A stretch of DNA of 5,080 nucleotides from Xanthomonas translucens pv. translucens DSM 18974 (GTDB lineage: Bacteria > Pseudomonadota > Gammaproteobacteria > Xanthomonadales > Xanthomonadaceae): contig NZ_CAPJ01000353.1 of NCBI RefSeq assembly GCF_000331775.1, positions 1 through 5,080 of the forward strand. Direction: 5' to 3'. Within the stretch, counting starts at the first letter, position 1. Each line of letters starts with the position of its first letter. Shown piece after piece: positions 1-5,080 of this stretch. A model generated the notes under the pieces. The model was not told where the DNA came from, searched no databases, and saw nothing but the letters and a program-made list of their open reading frames with translations. A program made the translations under genes and the position numbers.

Positions 1-985
1 CTGGCGCCATCGGCGCAGCGGCCGGCAGCGCGGCCGGCTTCACTGCGGGAACCACACCCGGCAGCGCCAGCGGCCGCAGCTGCGCCTGCGGTTGCAACTG
101 CAGCAGCGCCGCCCAGTCCTGGCGATTGAAGTCGCACAGTTCCTCCCGGCCGGGTGTGCACTCCAGGCCGGCGCCGTCGTCGCCGACCTGGTCCTGCGCC
201 AGCGGTGCCTGCAGTTGCAGGCGGCCGGCGCGGTCCAGCGGCAACTTGCGCATGGTCACCGCGTTGAGCACGTTGCCGCCGATCAGGTACAGCGTGTGGT
301 CGCCGCCGACGTTGGCCGCGACCACGATGTCGCAATGCGACTCCCACGGCCGCGCGCCGCCGCGCGCCAGCGCCTCGCGCAGCCCGGACGCGCCCAGCGG
401 CTGCTTGCGCCCGCGCAGGAAGCACAGCAGGTCGCCCGGCGCCGGCTTGTCCTGCTGCGGGTCGGCATAGCGGTAGGGCAGGCCGTCGCTACCGGCTTGG
501 TAGGCGGCGCGGATGTAGTCGATGTGCCGCACCGAGGCATGGAAGCCATCGACCCCCGCGCGCACCATCACCCAGGACACGAACGCCGCCGACCACGGGT
601 TGTCGACCAGGAACGCACGGCAGTCCGCCTGCCGGTAGCGCGAGCCGTCCAGTTGCTGGCAGCTGGTGGCGCCGTCGCTGCCGCCCATCGCGCCCAGCGT
701 GCCGCTGTCGCGCCAATACGCGGCCACGCGCTGCCAGGCCTCGATGCCGTGATCGGCCAGATAACTGCGCTCGGCCTCGGTCACGCGCAGGCCGGCGAGC
801 CGGCCGTTGCTATCGATGAACGGCCGCCACCACAGCCGGTGCTCGTTGCAGGCGGTGTGCACGATGGCCACCGCGGCCGGGCTCAGGCCGAAGCGCGGCG
901 GCAGGTCGCATACCTCCGCGGCGGCCGCGCGGCCTGCGGGAAACAGGGCGGCGGCACACAACAACGCGAACCAGTGGCGGGCCAT
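1..985 (-). CDS. Secreted DUF2272-family protein (partial, C-terminus beyond window edge)
   Basis: The frame is open from ATG at 985 to the left edge, giving 328 complete codons and no stop. Residues 1-23 look like a Sec signal peptide (basic MARHW start, hydrophobic FALLCAAALF, Ala-rich cleavage region), so a periplasmic or exported protein is inferred. The core, about 85-255, has features I associate with DUF2272: PWSAAFVSWVM at 130-140, HIDYI at 154-158, PGDLLCF at 183-189, ESHCDIVV at 215-222 and IGGNVLNAVTMR at 235-246. This resembles NlpC/P60 or CHAP-type amidase folds, but the usual nucleophile Cys is Ser132, while His217 remains. Eight cysteines follow the signal peptide, which fits disulfide bonding. 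The tail from about 298 is Pro/Ala-rich. The start has only a weak ribosome site. The gene lies 63 bases after nadC on the same strand and is probably cotranscribed. The biochemical function is unknown; a cell-wall role is only an inference. Confidence 0.85.
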   Translation of the reverse strand, partial: MARHWFALLCAAALFPAGRAAAAEVCDLPPRFGLSPAAVAIVHTACNEHRLWWRPFIDSNGRLAGLRVTEAERSYLADHGIEAWQRVAAYWRDSGTLGAMGGSDGATSCQQLDGSRYRQADCRAFLVDNPWSAAFVSWVMVRAGVDGFHASVRHIDYIRAAYQAGSDGLPYRYADPQQDKPAPGDLLCFLRGRKQPLGASGLREALARGGARPWESHCDIVVAANVGGDHTLYLIGGNVLNAVTMRKLPLDRAGRLQLQAPLAQDQVGDDGAGLECTPGREELCDFNRQDWAALLQLQPQAQLRPLALPGVVPAVKPAALPAAAPMAP

Positions 986-994
986 CGGCGAACT

Positions 995-1008
995 CGGGAA
1001 TAGGGAAT
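995..1008. repeat. Short intergenic GGGAAT-type repeat, copy 1
   Basis: CGGGAATAGGGAAT lies in the 63-base gap between nadC and the DUF2272 gene, 10 bases upstream of the latter's ATG. It consists of two near-identical heptamers. It resembles the second copy at 3981-3996 when that one is read on the opposite strand. From memory, runs of this kind are common between genes in Xanthomonas genomes; their function is not known to me. Confidence 0.5.
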
Positions 1009-1048
1009 GTGCGCAGCGTCGCAGAGCGGCGCGACCGCGGCCGTGAAG

Positions 1049-1927
1049 TCAGTGCGGCGGCGGTCCCAGCTTCAGCGACAGGTCCACCGCCTGCACGTGC
1101 TTGGTCAGCGCGCCGATGGAGATGCAGTCCACGCCGTCGGCGGCGATCGCGCGCACGCCGTCCAGGTCGACGCCGCCGGAGACCTCCAACGGAATCGCGC
1201 GGTGGAACGGCGCAGCCGCGGCGATCGCCACCGCCTCGCGGCGCTGCGCCGCGTCGAAATCGTCGATCAGGATGCGCTCGCAGCCCACCGTCAAGGCTTC
1301 GCGCAGTTGCGCCAGCGTTTCCACCTCGACCACCAGCGGCAGCTGCGGCCACTGCGCACGCGCGGCCTGCACCGCCGCGCTCAGCGAACCGGCGGCGTGG
1401 ATGTGGTTTTCCTTCAGCATCACCGTGTCGTACAGGCCGAAGCGGTGGTTGCTGCCGCCGCCGCAGCGCACCGCGTACTTCTGCGCCAGGCGCAGGCCGG
1501 GCAGGGTCTTGCGCGTGTCCAGGATGCGCGCGCCGGTGCCGGCGACTGCGGCCACGTAAGCGGCGGTGGCGGTGGCGGTGGCGGACAGGGTCTGCAGGAA
1601 GTTCAGCGAGGCGCGCTCGGCGCTGACCAGCGCGCGGCTGCGCCCGTGCAGCAGCGCCAGCACGGTGCCGGCGGCCACGTGCTCGCCCTCGGCGATGCGC
1701 CAGTCGATCCGCACCTGCGGGTCGAGCGCGCGGTGGCAGGCGTCGAACCAGGGCCGGCCGGCGATCACCGCGTCCTGCTTGCACAGCAGGTAGGCGCTGT
1801 CGGCGCGATCGGGCAGCAGCGCGGCGGTGACGTCGCCACTGCCGATGTCCTCGGCCAGCGCGCGTGCCACATCGGCGTCGATCGATGCCTGCGCCGGCGG
1901 CTGCAGCGGCGCCGCGGCGCCGCTCAT
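1049..1927 (-). CDS. nadC: Nicotinate-nucleotide pyrophosphorylase (carboxylating), quinolinate phosphoribosyltransferase
   Basis: NadC converts quinolinate and PRPP to nicotinate mononucleotide, CO2 and pyrophosphate, the third step of de novo NAD synthesis, in the cytosol. The 292-residue length matches the family (about 280-300). After the N-terminal domain (about 15-115) comes the alpha/beta barrel. Visible signature stretches are EDIGSGDVT at 26-34, ERASLNFLQ at 104-112, LDTRKTLPGLR at 136-146, CGGGSNHRFGLYD at 155-167, MLKENHI at 170-176, EVE at 201-203 and LEVSGGV at 247-253. Basic residues Arg105, Arg139, Lys140, Arg162 and Lys172 sit where the family binds quinolinate and PRPP, and Glu201 and Asp222 are present. 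I chose ATG 1927 because homology begins just after it and it overlaps the upstream stop as ATGA. No ribosome site is visible, so translational coupling is likely. An in-frame upstream extension to 2167 runs antisense-like through the preceding gene and is rejected. Confidence 0.97.
   Translation of the reverse strand: MSGAAAPLQPPAQASIDADVARALAEDIGSGDVTAALLPDRADSAYLLCKQDAVIAGRPWFDACHRALDPQVRIDWRIAEGEHVAAGTVLALLHGRSRALVSAERASLNFLQTLSATATATAAYVAAVAGTGARILDTRKTLPGLRLAQKYAVRCGGGSNHRFGLYDTVMLKENHIHAAGSLSAAVQAARAQWPQLPLVVEVETLAQLREALTVGCERILIDDFDAAQRREAVAIAAAAPFHRAIPLEVSGGVDLDGVRAIAADGVDCISIGALTKHVQAVDLSLKLGPPPH
1565..1582. repeat. Hexanucleotide tandem repeat (GGTGGC)3 inside nadC
   Basis: Three perfect GGTGGC units on the plus strand read GCC ACC on the coding strand, giving alternating Ala-Thr around NadC residues 117-122. 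The unit length is a multiple of three, so copy-number change would keep the frame. It is probably a by-product of high-GC codon choice. Confidence 0.6.
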
Positions 1928-2193
1928 TTGCCGGGGAAGTCGGTGAGCTGGGCGGTGCCGATCGCTTCTTCGGCCAACAGCACCGGGATGCCGTCGTCGA
2001 CGCGGAACAGCTGCTTGCGGTCGCGGGTGATCAGCGCCTCGCGCAGCACTTGCGCCTGCGGGCTGCCGTCGGCGCGCTGCACGCCGCCGGCGGCGATGGC
2101 GCGGTTCAGCGCCTCCAGCCCGCGCGCATCCAGCAGGGCCAGCGGTTGGCGGGTATCGGGCGAGCACAGCAGGTCGAGCAGTTTGCGATCCAT
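1924..2193 (-). CDS. Trm112/YcaR-family small protein lacking the zinc-binding cysteines
   Basis: This 89-residue protein starts MDRKLLDLLCSPDT and ends with RVDDGIPVLLAEEAI (64-78). Both ends match the Trm112/YcaR family, in which E. coli YcaR (60 residues) has a start with a CPVC zinc knuckle and a DGIPVLL end. In this copy the knuckle is C10-S-P-D13, and the later family cysteine position reads LITRD, so only one cysteine remains. A charged, probably helical insert of about 25-30 residues (about 23-52) separates the two conserved ends. Eukaryotic and archaeal Trm112 activates methyltransferases; the bacterial role is poorly defined, so function here is open. The gene heads the minus-strand cluster and its TGA overlaps the nadC ATG. 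The ribosome site before ATG 2193 is weak (GAAGA). The family call is firm; loss of zinc binding is inferred from sequence. Confidence 0.88.
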   Translation of the reverse strand: MDRKLLDLLCSPDTRQPLALLDARGLEALNRAIAAGGVQRADGSPQAQVLREALITRDRKQLFRVDDGIPVLLAEEAIGTAQLTDFPGK

Positions 2194-2196
2194 CCG

Positions 2197-2234
2197 GTCT
2201 TCGTCTTGCGTGGAAGACGGCTAGAATACGTCTT
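2197..2234. promoter_or_regulatory. Divergent purE / Trm112-nadC regulatory region with CGTCTT/AAGACG repeats
   Basis: Only 58 bases separate the two divergent starts (2193 and 2252). A plausible plus-strand -10 is TAGAAT at 2222-2227. It overlaps a minus-strand TATTCT at 2228-2223, so both directions may share one element. No convincing -35 is visible for either. CGTCTT occurs at 2202-2207 and 2229-2234, and its complement AAGACG at 2214-2219. GTCTTC 2197-2202 pairs with GAAGAC 2213-2218, and AAGACG 2214-2219 pairs with CGTCTT 2229-2234 around the -10. It could be an operator, but it does not resemble the E. coli PurR box. All assignments are from inspection. Confidence 0.35.
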
Positions 2235-2240
2235 TAAGGC

Positions 2241-2246
2241 AGGGGA
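2241..2246 (+). promoter_or_regulatory. Ribosome binding site of purE
   Basis: AGGGGA lies five bases before ATG 2252 and supports that start. If the -10 at 2222-2227 is used, the leader would be under 25 bases long. Confidence 0.6.
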
Positions 2247-2251
2247 CGGCC

Positions 2252-2751
<500 letters not shown>

Positions 2752-2755
<4 letters not shown>

Positions 2756-3903
2756 GTACCACTGTCGGAATTCTGGGCGGCGGCCAGCTGGCGCGCATGC
2801 TCGCCGTGGCCGGCGCGCCGCTGGGCCTGCGCTTCGTGATGCTGGATACGGTGGCCGACGCCTGCGCCGGGCAGGTCGCGCCGCTGCAGGTCGGCGACTA
2901 CCGCGACGAGGCGGCGCTGGCCGCGTTCGCGGCCAAGGTCGATGTGGCCACCTTCGATTTCGAAAACGTGCCGGCGGCCAGTGCCGAATGGCTGGCGGAG
3001 CGGGTGCCTGTGTTCCCGAATCCGCGCGCGCTGGCAGTGGCGCAGGATCGGCTGGCCGAGAAGACCCTGTTTCGCGAACTGGGCATTCCGGTGCCGGATT
3101 TCGCCGCGATCGACAGCCGCGCCGAACTGGACGCGGCGTTGGCGCAGATCGGCACCCCGTGCATTCTCAAGACCCGGCGCCTGGGCTACGACGGCAAGGG
3201 CCAGTTCCGGATCACCTCCGCGGCCGACGCCGATGCGGCCTGGTCCGCGTTGGGTGCGCAGGCGACCAGCGTGGGCCTGATCGTGGAAGCCTTCGTGCCG
3301 TTCCAGCGCGAGATCAGTGTGGTCGCGGTGCGCGGCCGCGACGGCGAGTTCCGCACCTGGCCGCTGACCGAGAACTGGCATGTGCAGGGCGTACTGTCGG
3401 CCAGTCTGGCCCCGGCGCAGGCCGATACGGCGCTGCAGCGGGCCGCTATCGCCCATGCGCAGGCGCTGGCCGAGCGCTTGCAGTATGTGGGCGTGTTCGC
3501 GCTGGAGCTGTTCTGTCGCGACGGCGAACTGCTCGCCAACGAGATGGCGCCGCGCGTGCACAACTCCGGCCATTGGACCATCGAAGGCGCGGAGACCTCG
3601 CAGTTTGAGAACCACCTGCGTGCGGTGCTGGGCCTGCCGCTGGGGTCCACGCGCATGCTCGGCCATGCCTGCATGCTCAACTGGATTGGGCAGATGCCCG
3701 GCGCCGTGCCGGTGCTGGCGCAGCCGGGCGGACATTGGCACGACTACGGCAAGGAAGCGCGCGAAGGCCGCAAGGTCGGCCACGCCACGCTGCGCGAGGA
3801 CACGCCTGAGGCCTTGGCGCAGGCGCTGCAGACGGTCGGCGCGCAGTTGCAGCGCGACGACCAGGTCGCCCCGGTGATCAAGGCGCTGCGCGCGCAGGGC
3901 TGA
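2752..3903 (+). CDS. purK: N5-carboxyaminoimidazole ribonucleotide synthase (PurK, ATP-grasp)
   Basis: PurK uses ATP and bicarbonate to carboxylate AIR to N5-CAIR, which the adjacent PurE then isomerises. The 383 residues are slightly more than E. coli PurK (355). The N-terminal nucleotide-binding-like domain starts [12 protein letters not shown] (6-17) and includes FDFENVP (68-74). The ATP-grasp region has RLAEKTLF (100-107), [13 protein letters not shown] (139-151) and [12 protein letters not shown] (179-190). The metal-binding region [12 protein letters not shown] (264-275) and the SQFENHLRA segment (283-291) are present, and the C-terminal lid has HWHDYGKE followed by GRKVGH (328-344). 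All expected motifs are intact. A possible ribosome site, AAGGA at 2735-2739, is 12 bases from ATG, and the ATGA overlap with purE suggests reinitiation. It is followed by a hairpin before the convergent dismutase gene. Confidence 0.98.
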
Positions 3904-3921
3904 GCGGGTGCCGACGGCCGC

Positions 3922-3951
3922 GCCCCGGCCATGCCTGGGCGTGGCTGGGGC
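3922..3951. terminator. Strong GC hairpin between convergent purK and dismutase genes
   Basis: Bases 3922-3934 pair with 3939-3951 in a 13-base-pair stem (two G-T wobbles) with a four-base CTGG loop, starting 18 bases after the purK stop. No T-run follows on either strand, so it is not a textbook intrinsic terminator. It could work in both directions, block exonucleases, or accompany Rho-dependent ending. Position and symmetry are seen; the role is inferred. Confidence 0.5.
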
Positions 3952-3980
3952 ACTGCAACGATGCCGCCGGCCTGTCAGAC

Positions 3981-3996
3981 CGAATCCCGAATCCCG
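3981..3996. repeat. Short intergenic GAATCCC repeat, copy 2
   Basis: CGAATCCCGAATCCCG is a tandem pair of CGAATCC(C) units lying 4-20 bases past the dismutase stop codon. Its reverse complement, CGGGATTCGGGATTCG, resembles copy 1 at 995-1008. Both copies lie in gaps between genes, which matches dispersed intergenic repeats remembered from Xanthomonas. Confidence 0.5.
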
Positions 3997-3999
3997 GCT

Positions 4000-4578
4000 T
4001 CAAACCATGTTCGCCGTCACGAACTCCCAGTTCACCAGCTTCCAGAACGCTTCCAGGTAGCGCGCACGGTCGCCGCGGTAGTCGATGTAGTAGGCGTGTT
4101 CCCATAGGTCGCAGGCCAGCAGCGGAGTGTCCTCGCCGGTCAGCGGCGACCCGGTGTTGACGGTGGCGAGCAGCGCCAGCGTGGCGTCCGGGCGTTGCAC
4201 CAGCCACACCCAGCCCGAGCCGAACACAGCCAGCGCCATGTGTTCGAACTCGGCCTTGAAGCGGGCGAAATCGCCGAAGTTCCTGGCGATGCGCTCGCCG
4301 AGCGCGCCGCCAGGTTCGCCGCCGCCGCGCGGGCGCAGTCCACGCCAATAGAACGCGTGGTTCCATACCTCGGCCGCGTGCTGGAACAGGCGGCCCTGGG
4401 TGCGGCGCACCAGCTCCTGCAACGGCAGGTCGGCGAATTCGCTGCCGGCGATCTGGGCATTGAGCCGTTCCACCAGCGCGCGCTGGTGCTGGCCGTGGTG
4501 CTGGTCCAGGGTCTCGGCGGACAGGTGCGGCGCCAGCGCCGCGCGGTCGTACGGCAGGGGGGCGAGTTCGATGGCCAT
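4000..4578 (-). CDS. sodB: Fe/Mn-family superoxide dismutase (FeSOD-like, divergent active site)
   Basis: The family converts superoxide to peroxide and oxygen in the cytosol. The protein has 192 residues (E. coli SodB 193) and aligns without gaps around the active site. All metal ligands are present: His27, His74, Asp157 and His161 (DLWEHAYYIDY at 157-167). Overall it is FeSOD-like (LAPLPYDRAALAPHLSAET at 5-23, VWNHAFYW at 71-78, GSGWVWLV at 120-127, LVNWEFV at 181-187). Two second-sphere residues are unusual: the gateway Tyr34 of E. coli SodB is Leu35 here, and Gln69 is Glu70 (AAEVWNH). His31, Tyr77, Trp123, Glu160 and Tyr164 are kept. ATG 4578 is preceded by AGAGGA (4587-4582). The gene is divergent from grxD and convergent with purK. 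Membership in the family is certain; full dismutase activity is not. The symbol follows FeSOD similarity and the grxD neighbour. Confidence 0.93.
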   Translation of the reverse strand: MAIELAPLPYDRAALAPHLSAETLDQHHGQHQRALVERLNAQIAGSEFADLPLQELVRRTQGRLFQHAAEVWNHAFYWRGLRPRGGGEPGGALGERIARNFGDFARFKAEFEHMALAVFGSGWVWLVQRPDATLALLATVNTGSPLTGEDTPLLACDLWEHAYYIDYRGDRARYLEAFWKLVNWEFVTANMV

Positions 4579-4581
4579 GGA

Positions 4582-4587
4582 TCCTCT
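4582..4587 (-). promoter_or_regulatory. Ribosome binding site of the dismutase gene
   Basis: On the minus strand AGAGGA ends three bases before ATG 4578. The spacing is a little short, but it supports this start, which also matches the usual N-terminus of FeSOD proteins. Confidence 0.55.
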
Positions 4588-4632
4588 GGAGCGGTTTCGG
4601 GGGCGTGTTTCGGTACTGCCATGCGCAGGGCT

Positions 4633-4639
4633 TACACTA
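4633..4639. promoter_or_regulatory. Candidate -10 element in the sodB-grxD divergent region
   Basis: The 127-base gap between the divergent starts contains TACACT (4633-4638) as the best plus-strand -10 for grxD; a start of transcription near 4645 would follow. The complementary strand reads TAGTGT over 4639-4634 and could serve the dismutase gene. No good -35 is visible for either direction, so this is a weak call by eye. Confidence 0.3.
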
Positions 4640-4648
4640 TGCTGCTAC

Positions 4649-4685
4649 GCGAAAGTCTAGCCGACCGCCAAGGTCGTTCTTTCGC
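4649..4685 (+). promoter_or_regulatory. Nested inverted repeat in the grxD leader
   Basis: GCGAAAG (4649-4655) pairs perfectly with CTTTCGC (4679-4685). Inside it CGACC (4662-4666) pairs with GGTCG (4672-4676) around a GCCAA loop. The two stems are separated by an asymmetric internal loop of six and two bases. The structure ends six bases before the AGGAG of grxD. It could be an RNA leader structure or a protein-binding dyad; no known riboswitch was recognised. Confidence 0.4.
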
Positions 4686-4691
4686 CCCAGC

Positions 4692-4696
4692 AGGAG
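4692..4696 (+). promoter_or_regulatory. Ribosome binding site of grxD
   Basis: AGGAG lies nine bases before ATG 4706 and eighteen before the second Met codon at 4715, which decides for the first ATG. Confidence 0.75.
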
Positions 4697-4705
4697 AAAA
4701 CCCGC

Positions 4706-5026
4706 ATGCAGGTGATGGAGCGCATCCAGGCCGACGTCGAACGCCATCCCATCGTGTTGTTCATGAAGGGCACGCCGCAGTATCCGATGTGCGGGTTTTC
4801 CAGCCGCGCGCTGCAGGCCCTGCTGGCCGCCGGCGCCGATCGGCTGCACACCGTCAATGTGCTCGACGAGCCCGAGATCCGCGCCAATCTGCCCCGCCAT
4901 TCAAATTGGCCGACGTTCCCGCAGCTGTTCATCCACGGCGAACTGATCGGCGGCTGCGACATCACCATGGAACTGTTCGAATCCGGCGAGTTGCAGCGCA
5001 TCGTGGCCGAGGCCTACCAGCCGTGA
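4706..5026 (+). CDS. grxD: Monothiol glutaredoxin, Grx4/GrxD type (CGFS)
   Basis: CGFS glutaredoxins bind a [2Fe-2S] cluster with glutathione and pass clusters to acceptors, often with BolA partners, and do little disulfide reduction. The 106-residue protein is one thioredoxin-fold domain (E. coli GrxD has 115, with a longer tail). Key features are MKGTP at 20-24 with Lys21, the active site CGFS at 29-32, NWPTFPQLFI at 67-76 with cis-Pro72, and the glutathione-binding GGCDI at 82-86. It is complete, with no odd residues. It is divergent from the dismutase gene; in E. coli grxD and sodB are also near neighbours. The stop overlaps the next start as GTGA, so it probably heads an operon with that gene. 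Confidence 0.98.
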   Translation: MQVMERIQADVERHPIVLFMKGTPQYPMCGFSSRALQALLAAGADRLHTVNVLDEPEIRANLPRHSNWPTFPQLFIHGELIGGCDITMELFESGELQRIVAEAYQP

Positions 5027-5080
5027 CAGCGGCGGCGCCGCACGCGGGCGCGCTGGCGCAGCGCGTGGTGCTGGTGTGCG
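5023..5080 (+). CDS. Start of an unidentified gene (cut by the right edge)
   Basis: GTG at 5023 overlaps the grxD stop as GTGA and opens a frame to the window end: 19 codons reading VTAAAPHAGALAQRVVLVC (first residue would be Met). The hydrophobic RVVLVC could be the first strand of a Rossmann-like domain, as in many glycosyltransferases and oxidoreductases, but this is far too short to assign. The tight overlap and same strand suggest cotranscription with grxD. No separate promoter is visible. The start could also lie elsewhere if the overlap is accidental. Confidence 0.5.
   Translation, partial: MTAAAPHAGALAQRVVLVC

Noticed and set aside
956..985. A lipoprotein signal in the DUF2272 protein, with Cys10 as the lipidated residue
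   Set aside because: The sequence before Cys10 is FALL, lacking the small residue expected at the lipobox, and the hydrophobic stretch continues past the cysteine.
92..1003. A 303-codon plus-strand open frame
   Set aside because: It lies opposite the DUF2272 gene, has low-complexity Ala/Arg/Gln-rich sequence and no ribosome site; such antisense frames are normal in GC-rich DNA.
1018..1035. A small hairpin (GTCGC/GCGAC) between nadC and the DUF2272 gene, as terminator
   Set aside because: Only five pairs with an eight-base loop and no T-run; expected by chance at this base composition.
1928..2167. An 80-residue N-terminal extension of NadC
   Set aside because: The extension is Arg/Ala-rich, overlaps the Trm112-like gene in another frame, and the ATGA junction at 1927 gives a normal NadC length.
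1007..2224. A 405-codon plus-strand open frame opposite nadC and the Trm112-like gene
   Set aside because: It mirrors two well-supported genes, matches no family I know, and its composition is that of a shadow frame.

Overview
The window is a GC-rich, densely packed chromosomal segment. Its gene content, protein sequences and intergenic GGGAAT-type repeats look like a gammaproteobacterium of the Xanthomonadaceae, most likely Xanthomonas or a close relative. This assignment comes from recognising the sequences, not from a search. No tRNA, rRNA, CRISPR array, insertion sequence or phage gene was seen, and no stretch over 300 bases lacks a gene.

Layout. Bases 1-2193 carry a minus-strand cluster that reads leftwards: a small zinc-finger-less Trm112/YcaR-like protein, then nadC (NAD synthesis) joined to it by an ATGA overlap, then 63 bases on a secreted DUF2272 protein that runs off the left edge. 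Divergent from this cluster, across a 58-base shared promoter region, is the plus-strand purE-purK pair of purine synthesis, also joined by an ATGA overlap. purK converges on a minus-strand Fe/Mn superoxide dismutase gene. The 96 bases between their stop codons hold a strong GC hairpin and a short GAATCCC repeat. Divergent from the dismutase is grxD, a CGFS monothiol glutaredoxin, and its stop codon overlaps (GTGA) the start of an unidentified gene cut by the right edge.

How the genes work together. PurK and PurE act in sequence to carboxylate AIR to CAIR by way of N5-CAIR. NadC makes nicotinate mononucleotide from quinolinate and PRPP. The dismutase and GrxD belong to superoxide defence and iron-sulfur handling, and grxD and sodB are also close neighbours in E. 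coli. Most of the window is conserved housekeeping.

The points most worth a second look are: the dismutase, which keeps all four metal ligands but has Leu in place of the gateway Tyr34 and Glu in place of Gln69 (E. coli FeSOD numbering); the Trm112-like protein without its zinc cysteines; the DUF2272 protein with Ser where related peptidase folds have a catalytic Cys; a nested inverted repeat in the grxD leader; and repeated CGTCTT/AAGACG elements around the purE promoter region.
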